64,000 bases of DNA from positions 62,001-126,000 of the forward strand of contig NZ_JASKLR010000005.1 in NCBI RefSeq assembly GCF_030124325.1, read 5' to 3'. The notes under the pieces are model-generated. The model searched no databases. It saw only the letters and a list, made by a program, of their open reading frames with translations, and was not told the DNA's origin. This document shows positions 55,326-63,595 of the stretch, piece by piece; within the stretch, counting starts at the first letter, position 1; the number at the start of each line of letters is the position of its first letter. Origin of the DNA: Sinorhizobium sp. 8-89 (lineage in GTDB: Bacteria; Pseudomonadota; Alphaproteobacteria; Rhizobiales; Rhizobiaceae). Made by a program: the position numbers and the translations under genes.

Positions 55326-55874
55326 TCATCGCGTTCCGTCGTCCAGCATGCGGGGTGTCACGAACTGAACGAGCCGGCCCGTGCCGGGCGCTATCTCCGA
55401 CCATTGCTCGACGGTGAAGTCGATGACGGCGAGCCCGGCCGTCGGAAACTTCTCGCGCAGGCGCGCCAACGCCGCCTCGTCTCCGCCGCTGGCGAGGAGG
55501 AGTGCAAGCTCCGCCATGCCCGGGTTGTGCCCGACGAGCATGAGCTTCTCGACGGACGGGTCTACCTTGCGGATCACATCGATCATGGCCTTGGCGGCGA
55601 CCTCGTAGATGGCGACAGCGTCGCGGGCGTCAACCTTGTGCGGAAACGCCTCGCCGACGAGCTCCCAGGTCTCCTGCGCGCGTCGGGCGGTCGAAACGAG
55701 CGCGAGATCCGGGATCAGCTCCTGCCGCGCCATGAATGCGCCGATTGCCGGCGCCGCCTTCCGGCCGCGGCCGGCAAGCGGGCGGCGATGGTCGGCAACT
55801 CCCTCCGGCCAGGCGGATTTGCCGTGGCGGAGCAACATGAGGCGGCGTGTCGGGGGTCTGGCGTCGTCAGGCAT
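55326..55874 (-). CDS. Phosphohistidine phosphatase SixA-like
   Basis: 182 residues. LMLLRHGKSAWPEG has the RHG motif with the catalytic His17, and LMLVGHNPGMAELA the second His. The histidine-phosphatase fold is short, as in SixA, which removes phosphate from histidine of phosphotransfer proteins. Whether that is its role here is unknown; related enzymes act on small molecules. It follows leuC at 107 bases on the same strand, but a terminator lies between them. Confidence 0.88.
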   Translation of the reverse strand: MPDDARPPTRRLMLLRHGKSAWPEGVADHRRPLAGRGRKAAPAIGAFMARQELIPDLALVSTARRAQETWELVGEAFPHKVDARDAVAIYEVAAKAMIDVIRKVDPSVEKLMLVGHNPGMAELALLLASGGDEAALARLREKFPTAGLAVIDFTVEQWSEIAPGTGRLVQFVTPRMLDDGTR

Positions 55875-55928
55875 GGGGCGTTCCTCATCTGTCGGCCAAT
55901 CATTTCATTCTCGCACCCTCGCGCGCAT

Positions 55929-55955
55929 AAAAAAAGGCCGCCCCGAGGGGCGGCC
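55929..55955 (-). terminator. Rho-independent terminator of leuC
   Basis: GGCCGCCCC pairs with GGGGCGGCC with a minimal loop, followed on the minus strand by TTTTTTT. It lies 27 bases after the leuC stop. Confidence 0.88.
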
Positions 55956-55981
55956 ATAGACGCCGGAAAGCTCGAACCGGC

Positions 55982-57391
55982 TTACTTCCACTCGCGAATA
56001 TCTACGAAATGCCCAGCGACCGCCGCAGCCGCGGCCATGGCCGGAGAGACCAGATGCGTGCGCCCCTTGAAGCCCTGGCGGCCTTCGAAGTTGCGGTTCG
56101 ACGTCGAGGCGCAACGCTCGCCCGGCTTCAACCGATCGTCGTTCATCGCAAGGCACATGGAGCAGCCGGGCTCGCGCCAGTCGAAGCCCGCTTCCTTGAA
56201 GATCCTGTCGAGTCCCTCGGCTTCCGCCTGTTCCTTGACGAGACCGGAGCCCGGCACGATCATCGCGGAAACGGTCGGGGCGACCTTGCGGCCTTCGACG
56301 ACCTTCGCGACGGCGCGCAGGTCCTCGATGCGGCCGTTCGTGCACGAGCCGATGAAGACCCGATCGATGGCGATGTCGGTGATCTTCGTACCTGGCTTCA
56401 GGCCCATATAGTCGAGCGCGCGCCACTTCGAGGCACGTTTGGTCTCGTCCTGGATTTCATCCGGGTTCGGAACGATACCCTGCACTGAGACCACGTCTTC
56501 CGGCGAGGAACCCCAGGACACGATCGGCGGCAGGTTGGCGGCGTCGAGTACGACGACGCGGTCGTAGTGGGCGCCCTCGTCCGTATGCAGCGTCTTCCAG
56601 TATTCGAGCGCCATGTCCCAGGCCTTGCCCTTCGGTGCGCGCGGCCGGTCCTTGATATAGGCGAAGGTCGTTTCGTCCGGCGCGATCAGGCCGGCGCGGG
56701 CGCCCCCTTCGATCGTCATGTTGCAGATCGTCATGCGGCCTTCCATCGAGAGCGACCGAATGGCTTCCCCGGCGAACTCGATGACATGGCCGGTGCCGCC
56801 GGCCGTGCCGATCTCGCCGATGATCGCGAGGATGATGTCCTTGGCAGTGACGCCCGGCGGCAGCTGGCCGTCGACGCGCACCAGCATGTTCTTGGCCTTC
56901 TTCTGGATCAGCGTCTGCGTTGCCAGGACATGCTCGACCTCAGAGGTGCCGATACCGTGCGCCAGCGCGCCGAAGGCGCCGTGGGTCGAGGTGTGGCTGT
57001 CGCCGCACACGATCGTCATGCCCGGCAGCGTGAAGCCCTGTTCAGGACCAACGATATGGACGATGCCCTGGCGCTTGTCGTTCTCGGAGTAGTATTCGAC
57101 GCCGAAGTCGGCAGCATTCTTGGCGAGCGCCTCGACCTGGATGCGGCTCTCCTCGTTCTTGATGCCGAGGTGGCGATCGGGCGAGGTCGGAACGTTATGG
57201 TCGACGACGGCGAGCGTCTTTTCCGGCGCGCGGACCTGGCGGCCGGCCATGCGCAGGCCCTCGAAGGCCTGCGGGCTCGTCACCTCGTGAACGAGGTGAC
57301 GATCGATGTAGAGAAGACAGGTGCCGTCCTCCTGGCTGTTGACCAGGTGATCGTCCCAGATCTTGTCATAGAGGGTACGCGGTGCGCTCAT
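55982..57391 (-). CDS. leuC: 3-isopropylmalate dehydratase, large subunit
   Basis: 469 residues. [20 protein letters not shown] is the family signature. The three [4Fe-4S] cysteines are in [10 protein letters not shown] and [25 protein letters not shown] is the usual LeuC start. It works with LeuD (41649-42254) in leucine synthesis; the two genes are 14 kb apart here. A short reading frame with its own terminator lies upstream. Confidence 0.97.
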   Translation of the reverse strand: MSAPRTLYDKIWDDHLVNSQEDGTCLLYIDRHLVHEVTSPQAFEGLRMAGRQVRAPEKTLAVVDHNVPTSPDRHLGIKNEESRIQVEALAKNAADFGVEYYSENDKRQGIVHIVGPEQGFTLPGMTIVCGDSHTSTHGAFGALAHGIGTSEVEHVLATQTLIQKKAKNMLVRVDGQLPPGVTAKDIILAIIGEIGTAGGTGHVIEFAGEAIRSLSMEGRMTICNMTIEGGARAGLIAPDETTFAYIKDRPRAPKGKAWDMALEYWKTLHTDEGAHYDRVVVLDAANLPPIVSWGSSPEDVVSVQGIVPNPDEIQDETKRASKWRALDYMGLKPGTKITDIAIDRVFIGSCTNGRIEDLRAVAKVVEGRKVAPTVSAMIVPGSGLVKEQAEAEGLDRIFKEAGFDWREPGCSMCLAMNDDRLKPGERCASTSNRNFEGRQGFKGRTHLVSPAMAAAAAVAGHFVDIREWK

Positions 57392-57448
57392 GGCATATGT
57401 CCATTCGAATTTTCAGAATATGGGAACGGCCGGCAGCAGGGCGGCCGG

Positions 57449-57470
57449 AAAAAACTGATCGAACGATCAG
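57449..57470 (-). terminator. Terminator-like hairpin upstream of leuC
   Basis: CTGATCG/CGATCAG with a two-base loop, followed on the minus strand by TTTTTT. It overlaps the stop codon of the 42-codon frame and lies about 60 bases before leuC. It could end a transcript from upstream or act in attenuation of leuC. Confidence 0.7.
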
Positions 57471-57595
57471 GATAGGCGGCTGGTGAGCGCGCCGGAAACT
57501 CGCGCAAAAAAGCGTGCCGGTAGACGCTTGTGGTCCTGCAGCACGACGATTTTCTGTTCGCGACATCCGAATTTGGATTCCATGGCCGTGCTCAT
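57467..57595 (-). CDS. Possible small protein or leader peptide upstream of leuC
   Basis: A 42-codon frame starting MSTAMESKFGCREQ and ending RVSGALTSRLS. The stop sits at the foot of a terminator-like hairpin, so the frame, hairpin and leuC lie in a row. It is not Leu-rich in the way of classical leu leader peptides (4 Leu of 42), and no strong ribosome site was seen. It may be an independent small protein gene with its own terminator. I do not recognise it. Confidence 0.35.
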   Translation of the reverse strand: MSTAMESKFGCREQKIVVLQDHKRLPARFFARVSGALTSRLS

Positions 57596-57673
57596 ATCAA
57601 TTTTTTGACTGTTCGGCAATTGGCGAGATGTGGAGCGATTCCGCGAGCATCCCTCTCCAACCAATACGATAAC

Positions 57674-58498
57674 CTACCGCGGCGCCTCCGCCCGCCGCAG
57701 CCGCCGCTCGAGCGCCCGGAGCGCCAGCGACAGGCCAATCGTCAGGATGAGATAGACATAGGCGACGATGGAATAGGTCTCGAAAAAGCGGAAAGAGCCC
57801 GAGGCATAGATCTTGCCCATCTGAGTGATATCGGCGACGCCGAGCACCGAGACCAGCGAGGAATCCTTGACCATCGCCACGAAGTCGTTGCCGAGCGGCG
57901 GCAGGATGATGCGGATCGCCTGCGGAAAGACGACGAGGCGGAAGCGCTGGTAGCGCGAAAGCCCAAGCGCCTTCGCCGCCTCCACCTGTCCCTTGTCGAC
58001 CGACTGGATGCCGGCGCGAAAGACCTCGGCGATGAAGGCCGAATAGCCGATCATCAAGGCGATGATCGCCCGCCACATCAGCGAGATGTCGCGAACGACG
58101 AGCGGCTCCATCCAGCCGGCCGAGATGAAGGGCGCAGCCGCGAAGTTCGCGACGACCACCAGCGCCGGCGCGCCGACGAAGGCGATGTAGAAGAGCAGAA
58201 CGAGGATCGGCACGCCACGGATCACCTCGGTATAGAAGCGCGCGGTCTGGCGCAGCGCGACACGCTCCGAAAGCGCCATCAACGCCACGCCGAGGCCTAG
58301 CACCGTCGCCAGCGCAAAACCCATCAGCGTCACGAAAACGGTGACGCCTATGCCTTTGAGGACGACGTTGAAGACCTGGGAAAAGATGTCGTTGGTTGCA
58401 ATAACCGCGGCGAGCGCCACGGCAATGACGAGAAGGGCGACCAGCCACCAGGGATAGTCGCCCTTTTCGGAAGTGTCGGATCTAACTGGCGCCATCAT
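57674..58498 (-). CDS. Polar amino-acid ABC transporter permease
   Basis: 274 residues from ATG 58498 (ATG 58495 adjoins). About five transmembrane helices are seen. GVTVFVTLMGFALATVLGLG and the EAA loop EAAKALGLSRYQRFRLVVFP are those of HisM/GlnP-type permeases; ARFYTEVIRGVPILVLLF is also typical. It forms the membrane channel for an amino acid delivered by the binding protein encoded just upstream (58565-59374). No ATP-binding subunit gene lies next to it in this window, so it must borrow one or be encoded elsewhere. Confidence 0.92.
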   Translation of the reverse strand: MMAPVRSDTSEKGDYPWWLVALLVIAVALAAVIATNDIFSQVFNVVLKGIGVTVFVTLMGFALATVLGLGVALMALSERVALRQTARFYTEVIRGVPILVLLFYIAFVGAPALVVVANFAAAPFISAGWMEPLVVRDISLMWRAIIALMIGYSAFIAEVFRAGIQSVDKGQVEAAKALGLSRYQRFRLVVFPQAIRIILPPLGNDFVAMVKDSSLVSVLGVADITQMGKIYASGSFRFFETYSIVAYVYLILTIGLSLALRALERRLRRAEAPR

Positions 58499-58511
58499 GA
58501 TTCCGATAAGT

Positions 58512-58562
58512 TGGAGCGGGATGCCGGCGGAAAACCGCACACTTTGCTCATCCCGCTCCGGC
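58512..58562. repeat. GAGCGGGATG palindromic repeat between binding protein and permease genes
   Basis: GGAGCGGGATG at one end and CATCCCGCTCC at the other pair perfectly, with an inner GCGG/CCGC hairpin. Related, weaker copies are at 53846-53888, 36209-36268 and 37705-37745. Here it lies inside an operon and may lower permease expression relative to the binding protein. Confidence 0.7.
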
Positions 58563-58564
58563 AA

Positions 58565-59374
58565 TCAGCCGCCCATCTTGTAGTCGAGGAACCATTTCTT
58601 ATTCAGCGCATCGAAGGTGCCGTCCTCCTTCAGCGCCTTGATGGCGGCATTGATCGGGGCAACGAGATCGGAGCCCTTCGGGAAAATGAAGCCGAAATCC
58701 TCGGTGCCGAGCGGCTCGCCGACGACCTTGAGCTTGCCTTCCGAAGAATCGACATAGCCCTTCGCGGCCACGCTGTCGGTCAGCACGAGGTCGACGTCGC
58801 CGGCCTTCAAGGCCTGCACCGTCGCGCCAAACGTCTCGAACAACTTGATGCGCGGGTTCTGCTCGTTGCCGTCGAGAATCTCATAGACCGCCGTGTAGAA
58901 CGGCGAGGTGCCGGGCTGGGCGCCGATCAGCGCATCCTCGACTGCGGCGAAGCTCTTGGCGTCCTTGAAGCGGGTTTCGTCGCCGCGCACCAGCATGAAC
59001 TGCTGCGAGCGCATATAAGGGTCGGAGAAGTCGACCTTTTCCTTGCGGTCGTCCTTGATGGTGATACCGGTCATGCCGACCTGGTACTGGCCGTCGGAAA
59101 CCGCCTGAATCATCGCGTCCCAACTGGTGTTCTGGTATTCGACCTTGAAGTTCAGCCGTCTGGCGATCTCGTTCATCGCATCATACTCCCATCCGACGGC
59201 GTGGCCGGTCTTCGGATCGACGAATTGCAGCGGCGGATAGGCGTTCTCGGTGACGACGACAACCGTCTTGCCGCCGAGATCCGGCAGGTCGCTCGCGACA
59301 GCGGGCGCGGAGAATGCGAATGGGACGGCGAGGGCTGCGGCGATACCCGCAAGCACATGGCGACGGCATGTCAT
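58565..59374 (-). CDS. Amino-acid ABC transporter substrate-binding protein
   Basis: 269 residues. A signal peptide ends near residue 28 (PAVASDLP). The type 3 periplasmic-binding fold shows [54 protein letters not shown] and the C-terminal [11 protein letters not shown]. Such proteins bind polar amino acids; the ligand cannot be named. GGGAG lies before the ATG. The permease gene follows after 66 bases, with a palindromic repeat between. Confidence 0.93.
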   Translation of the reverse strand: MTCRRHVLAGIAAALAVPFAFSAPAVASDLPDLGGKTVVVVTENAYPPLQFVDPKTGHAVGWEYDAMNEIARRLNFKVEYQNTSWDAMIQAVSDGQYQVGMTGITIKDDRKEKVDFSDPYMRSQQFMLVRGDETRFKDAKSFAAVEDALIGAQPGTSPFYTAVYEILDGNEQNPRIKLFETFGATVQALKAGDVDLVLTDSVAAKGYVDSSEGKLKVVGEPLGTEDFGFIFPKGSDLVAPINAAIKALKEDGTFDALNKKWFLDYKMGG

Positions 59375-59577
59375 TGGAGAAGCTCCCGAAAATTGTGGCG
59401 ACAGAAAATGTCACAAATTTCACCGGGAAGACAAGCAGATAGATGACAATGATTTGGGATCGACGCAAAATCATTACCATCCGATTTTTCAAATCGAGGG
59501 AAGCGGCTGGAAAGCCGCTTTTCCGTGATCCGCTTCAGAGCGCCGCGCGTGCATGAACGCGCCCAGGACGCTCTGGA

Positions 59578-59612
59578 GGCAAAAAAGAAAGGCGGCCCGA
59601 GGCCATCTTTCT
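59578..59612 (-). terminator. Terminator-like sequence after rplS
   Basis: On the minus strand GGCC-TCG-GGCC plus GCC is followed by TTTCTTTTTT, about 25 bases after the rplS stop. The stem is short but the T-tract is good. Confidence 0.5.
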
Positions 59613-59633
59613 GCAAATCCGAGGATTTGAGTC

Positions 59634-60176
59634 TTATTCTGCGGCGTTTTCCGCTGCCTGTGCCTCGGCAGCTTCGGCTGCTGCCTTTGCTTCGGCGGCT
59701 TCCGCTGCTGCCTTCTCGGCGGCAAGCGCCTGGGCGGCTGCTACCTTTTCGGCCTCGATGCGTGCCTTTTCCTCGGCAACGGTCTGGCGCTCGGCTTCGT
59801 TCAGCTTACGGGCGCGCGTGCCGGTGTTCTCGACGATGCGGGCCGACTTGCCGCGACGGTCACGCAGATAGTAGAGCTTGGCGCGACGAACCTTACCGCG
59901 GCGGACCACTTCGACGCTCTCTACGAGCGGAGAATAAACCGGGAATACGCGCTCGACGCCTTCGCCGTAGGAGATCTTGCGAACGGTGAAGCTCTCGTTG
60001 ATGCCGCCGCCGGAACGGGCGATGCAGACGCCTTCATAGGCCTGGACGCGGGTACGGTTGCCTTCGACAACGCGGACGTTGACGCGAACGGTATCGCCGG
60101 CGGAAAAATCGGGAAGGGTGCGCTTTGCGGCGATCTTGGCGGCCTGTTCGGCTTCCAGCTGCTGGATGATGTTCAT
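59634..60176 (-). CDS. rplS: 50S ribosomal protein L19 with Ala/Glu-rich tail
   Basis: 180 residues. The L19 core (1-125) shows [40 protein letters not shown] and [21 protein letters not shown]19 lies at the 30S-50S interface. The usual length is about 115-130; here about 50 extra residues of Ala and Glu (such as [20 protein letters not shown]) follow. rpsP in this window has a similar tail. rplS is normally right after trmD, but here a TSUP permease gene on the other strand lies between them. Confidence 0.97.
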   Translation of the reverse strand: MNIIQQLEAEQAAKIAAKRTLPDFSAGDTVRVNVRVVEGNRTRVQAYEGVCIARSGGGINESFTVRKISYGEGVERVFPVYSPLVESVEVVRRGKVRRAKLYYLRDRRGKSARIVENTGTRARKLNEAERQTVAEEKARIEAEKVAAAQALAAEKAAAEAAEAKAAAEAAEAQAAENAAE

Positions 60177-60610
60177 CGGTCTAACCTTTGCGTTCTTCTG
60201 AAACAGCCAGAGCGCTCTCGATCAGCCTGTTGGTTTTCCCTTCAAGCTTTGCCGTACTTGTGGCAGGAGCGGATTCGCCATTCTTTGTTGGTGGTCGACG
60301 GGCAAAGAACCCGAACCGGGGCGGCACATACACCAAACGATCCGCCTTGTCATCCCCGAAAGCGGATTTTCGACTGCATGTTTCCTTAAATCGTAGCCGA
60401 TTTAAGGATAAAAACATGCAGCACTTCAAAGTGCTACAGCGTCCTTTGCGCGTCTGATAAGACGCGCGGCGCTGTAGACGCTTGCCGCCTCAGAAACGGC
60501 ATTTTATCAGAATTGCCTGAAATTCCAGGCATTAGAGACAGTTTCGGCGGCGGGCTTGCGGTCGATTTCGCCAGCGGCTATCCCGGTGTCCACGCGGTTC
60601 GGGGATAGCC
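60177..60610. other. Intergenic region upstream of rplS and the TSUP gene
   Basis: A 434-base gap between divergent genes. It holds a full RIME (60374-60477) and must hold the rplS promoter, because rplS is cut off from the trmD transcript. I could not pick a clear promoter pair. A short frame on the minus strand reads through the RIME and is not supported. Confidence 0.6.
60374..60477 (+). repeat. RIME, full 104-bp copy
   Basis: Both palindromes are complete: CTGCATGTTTCC...AAAACATGCAG and CTACAGCG...CGCTGTAG. It lies upstream of the TSUP permease gene in the same orientation as the copy at 61376. Confidence 0.92.
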
Positions 60611-61357
60611 ATGACGATCGTCCAAGCTCTTCTGCTTTTTGTTTCGGGGTTCCTTTCCGGTGTCGTCAACGCCATCGCAGGCGGCGGCACCTTTCTGACC
60701 TTCGGCGCCATGACGCTTGGCGGGCTGCCGCCGATCGTTGCCAATGCCACCTCGTCGATCATCCAGTTTCCCGGCTACATCACCTCGGCGCTTGCCTATG
60801 CCAAGGAAATCCGCGCGGACCGGCGGAACGCAATCGTCCTTGGCATCATTTCGGCGATCGGCGGACTTGCGGGTGCGTTGCTCCTGCTTTCGCTCTCCAA
60901 CCCGTCCTTCCGCGCGATGGTGCCCTGGTTGCTGATCGCCGCGACGGTGATCTTCGCGGCCGGCCCCCTGCTGAAACCCAAGGCGCGCAGCGACGAACAC
61001 CGAATCGGGCCGCTCGGGATCGCCAGCCAGATGGTGACCTCCATCTATGGCGGTTTCTTTGGCGCCGGCATGGGCATCATGATGCTGGCGGTGCTGGGGC
61101 TCGCGACCGGCGGCGGCTACCATCGGCTGAATGCGCTGAAGAACTTCATCTCGATCGTCATTGCCGCGATCGCAATTGCTGTCTTTGCCGCAGGCGGGGT
61201 CGTCTCCTGGCTGCACGCAGCGATCATGGTTCCGGGTGCGGCCCTTGGCGGCTATTCGGGCGTCTGGGCGGCGCGCCGCGTTCCGCAGGCGATCATTCGG
61301 GCGCTCGTCGTCGCGGTCGGCCTGTTGCTCGCCGCCTATTATTTCTTCACCGGCTGA
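60611..61357 (+). CDS. TSUP-family (TauE/SafE) membrane permease
   Basis: 248 residues with about eight transmembrane helices. The N-terminal GVVNAIAGGGTFLTFGAM and the internal repeat YGGFFGAGMGIMMLAVLGL are the two glycine-rich TSUP motifs. Family members export or import sulfite, sulfoacetate or other organosulfur anions; the substrate is unknown. It is on the strand opposite to rplS and trmD and lies between them, flanked by RIME copies 133 bases before its start and 18 bases after its stop. Confidence 0.92.
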   Translation: MTIVQALLLFVSGFLSGVVNAIAGGGTFLTFGAMTLGGLPPIVANATSSIIQFPGYITSALAYAKEIRADRRNAIVLGIISAIGGLAGALLLLSLSNPSFRAMVPWLLIAATVIFAAGPLLKPKARSDEHRIGPLGIASQMVTSIYGGFFGAGMGIMMLAVLGLATGGGYHRLNALKNFISIVIAAIAIAVFAAGGVVSWLHAAIMVPGAALGGYSGVWAARRVPQAIIRALVVAVGLLLAAYYFFTG

Positions 61358-61375
61358 CCGACGGCGCGCGCTCTA

Positions 61376-61479
61376 CTGCATGTTTCCTCAAATCGGAGCC
61401 GATTTAAGGATAAAAACATGCAGCAATTCAGAGTGCTACAGCGTCCTTAGCGCGCCTTGTGAGACGCGCGGCGCTGTAG
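61376..61479 (+). repeat. RIME, full 104-bp copy overlapping the trmD 3' end
   Basis: CTGCATGTTTCC...AAAACATGCAG and CTACAGCG...CGCTGTAG. The second palindrome encodes the last ten residues and stop of trmD on the minus strand. Confidence 0.92.
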
Positions 61480-62148
61480 AAGATCCGGCCGGCGCTCCGC
61501 CGTCAATTTCCGGGCCTCGGCCTCGCGCCATTTGGCGATGGCGCCGTGGTTTCCCGAGGTGAGCACGGCCGGAATTTCATGGCCTTCGAAGACTTGTGGC
61601 CGCGTGTAATGCGGATGCTCGAGAAGGCCGTCCTCGAAACTTTCGTGCAGGCCCGACAATTCGTTGCCCATCACGCCGGGCAGGATGCGCACGACGGCAT
61701 CGAGCAGCACGAGCGCCGCAGGCTCGCCGCCGGAGAGAATATAGTCGCCGATCGACACTTCCTCGAGATTGCGGCTGTCGATGACCCGCTGATCGACTCC
61801 CTCGAAACGGCCGCAGACAATGACGACGCCGGGACCGGCGGCGAGTTCCCGCACGCGATCCTGCGTCAACGGCCGACCACGCGGGCTCATCAGTAATCGC
61901 GGACGACCATCGGCAGCGGAAACCCCGTCGATCGCGCGCGCCAGCACGTCGGGCTTCAGCACCATGCCGGCGCCGCCGCCGGCCGGCGTGTCGTCGACGG
62001 TGCGGTGCTTGTCCTCGGCGAAATCGCGGATCTGCACGGCCTCGATCGACCATTGCCCGCGCTCCAGTGCTTTGCCGGCGAGCGAAACGCCAAGGTGTCC
62101 GGGAAACATTTCCGGATAGAGCGTCAGGACCGTCGCGCGAAAGGACAT
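61447..62148 (-). CDS. trmD: tRNA (guanine-N1)-methyltransferase
   Basis: 233 residues. [20 protein letters not shown] is the TrmD start; the SPOUT knot is in [20 protein letters not shown] and [20 protein letters not shown]. It methylates G37 of tRNAs and prevents frameshifting. The C-terminus [10 protein letters not shown] and the stop are encoded by a RIME palindrome. The ATG at 62148 lies 10 bases after rimM. It should be followed by rplS, but the TSUP gene and two RIMEs intervene. Confidence 0.96.
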   Translation of the reverse strand: MSFRATVLTLYPEMFPGHLGVSLAGKALERGQWSIEAVQIRDFAEDKHRTVDDTPAGGGAGMVLKPDVLARAIDGVSAADGRPRLLMSPRGRPLTQDRVRELAAGPGVVIVCGRFEGVDQRVIDSRNLEEVSIGDYILSGGEPAALVLLDAVVRILPGVMGNELSGLHESFEDGLLEHPHYTRPQVFEGHEIPAVLTSGNHGAIAKWREAEARKLTAERRPDLLQRRASHKAR

Positions 62149-62158
62149 GCCGAACTGC

Positions 62159-62722
62159 TCACTTGCTCTTCTTCGGGAACGGATTGCCGGCGCCGTCATC
62201 CTTGGCGTCAAGAAGGCCGGCCGCAACCGGATCGACCAGCAGCCTGCCCGCCTCGAGATCAATTTCGAGTACCGACCATTCGGTAAAGGGGATCAGCACC
62301 GGCCGCCGGCCCGGCCCCTTCAGTTCCAGCAGGTCGCCGGCACCGAAGTCGAAGACGCCGGTTACCGAGCCGTAACTCCGGCCGGTTCCGTCAACCGCCT
62401 CCAACCCTTCGAGATCGGCGTAGAAGAACTCATCCTCGTCGAGATCGTCGTCGGGAAGATTGTCGCGTTCGATGAAAAGTTCGAGCCCGTTGAGGGCTTC
62501 GGCGGCAGTCCGGTCGTTGATGCCGCGAAAGCGCACTACGACCATGTTCTTGGCCTCGCGGATTTCGAGCACCTCGAAGACGCGGCCGTCCGCGCTGTGC
62601 AGGTTGCCGTAGTCGCCGAGCGCGGTCGGATCAGCGGTATAGGATTTTGCACGCACTTCGCCGCGCAGGCCCTGGGCCGCACCGATCGTCGCCACCAGGA
62701 CTGGATTTTCAAGTTTGCTCAT
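62159..62722 (-). CDS. rimM: Ribosome maturation factor RimM
   Basis: 187 residues. The N-terminal domain [20 protein letters not shown] and the PRC-barrel ([40 protein letters not shown]) are typical. It helps 30S head assembly through S19. The ATG at 62722 is used; an ATG three codons upstream is possible. rpsP lies 110 bases upstream and trmD 10 bases downstream. Confidence 0.95.
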   Translation of the reverse strand: MSKLENPVLVATIGAAQGLRGEVRAKSYTADPTALGDYGNLHSADGRVFEVLEIREAKNMVVVRFRGINDRTAAEALNGLELFIERDNLPDDDLDEDEFFYADLEGLEAVDGTGRSYGSVTGVFDFGAGDLLELKGPGRRPVLIPFTEWSVLEIDLEAGRLLVDPVAAGLLDAKDDGAGNPFPKKSK

Positions 62723-62832
62723 GGTCTGCATCCATTTCCGATTTCGGGGCGCGGTCCGGAATTCCGTGTGCACATAAAGCAAAACGGGCGGCATGAAAAT
62801 GCCACCCGTTTGCCACACCGTTTTGACGGATA

Positions 62833-63207
62833 TTATTCCGCGGCTGCTTCGGCAGCGGCTGCAGCCGCTTCTTCGGCGCGCTGCTTGGCTTCAGCGGCAC
62901 GTTCCTGTGCCTTCTTGCCGGGCTGTGCCTTGTTCGGGTTGTTGCGGGCCGGGCGCTTGGCAAGACCAGCCTGGTCGAGGAAGCGCAGGACGCGGTCGGT
63001 CGGCTGCGCGCCCTGGGCGATCCAGTGGTTCACGCGGTCAGCGTCGAGCTCGACGCGCTTTTCGTCGTCCTTGCCGAGCATCGGGTTCCAGGAACCGAGC
63101 TTCTCGAGGAAGCGGCCGTCACGCGGGCTGCGCGCATCGGCGACAACGATCTGGTAGTAGGGGCGCTTCTTGGAACCACCACGGGCGAGACGAATTTTCA
63201 GTGCCAT
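62833..63207 (-). CDS. rpsP: 30S ribosomal protein S16 with Ala/Glu-rich tail
   Basis: 124 residues. [20 protein letters not shown] and [13 protein letters not shown] are S16 signatures. S16 helps fold the 5' domain of 16S rRNA. The core ends near residue 82; about 40 residues of Lys/Arg then Ala/Glu (ending [13 protein letters not shown]) follow, much like rplS. AAGGAG lies 8 bases before the ATG at 63207. It follows the chorismate mutase gene at 38 bases. Confidence 0.97.
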   Translation of the reverse strand: MALKIRLARGGSKKRPYYQIVVADARSPRDGRFLEKLGSWNPMLGKDDEKRVELDADRVNHWIAQGAQPTDRVLRFLDQAGLAKRPARNNPNKAQPGKKAQERAAEAKQRAEEAAAAAAEAAAE

Positions 63208-63245
63208 TTCAATTACTCCTTGCAGGCTTCTTTTGACCGCTTCTT

Positions 63246-63581
63246 TCAAGCGGAATGGGTTGCGCCGGCGTTGCTCGCGGGCTGCGAGCGATCGGCGGCG
63301 ATGGCTTCATGATGCCGGATGACTTCCTTGATGATGAAGTTCAGGAACTTCTCGGCGAAATCCGGGTCCAGATTGGCATCCTTCGCCAGACGGCGGAGGC
63401 GTTCGATCTGGTATTCCTCGCGCGCCGGATCCGCCGGCGGCAATTGATGCTTGGCTTTCAGAACGCCGACCGCCTTGGTGCAGCGGAAACGTTCGGCCAG
63501 CATGTGGACGAGCGCGGCATCGATATTGTCGATCGATTGCCGGTAGCCCGCCAATTCCTCTCTGATCTCGGGATCAACCAT
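63246..63581 (-). CDS. Chorismate mutase (AroQ class)
   Basis: 111 residues. The all-helical AroQ fold shows [20 protein letters not shown], with the active-site Arg in YRQSIDNID, then ERF, KAVGVLK (active-site Lys) and [11 protein letters not shown] near the C-terminal helix. It converts chorismate to prephenate for Phe and Tyr. It is a free-standing enzyme, not fused to prephenate dehydratase. The ATG at 63581 is used. It lies between ffh and rpsP, as in other rhizobia. Confidence 0.92.
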   Translation of the reverse strand: MVDPEIREELAGYRQSIDNIDAALVHMLAERFRCTKAVGVLKAKHQLPPADPAREEYQIERLRRLAKDANLDPDFAEKFLNFIIKEVIRHHEAIAADRSQPASNAGATHSA

Positions 63582-63595
63582 TTGTCTCGCGATCC

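Noticed and set aside
57597..58448. Alternative minus-strand frame over the ABC permease
   Set aside because: Arg/Gly-rich frame-shifted image of the permease gene; the permease frame has clear membrane helices and the EAA loop.
60181..60429. 82-codon minus-strand frame upstream of rplS
   Set aside because: It reads through a RIME palindrome and has no ribosome site or known sequence.
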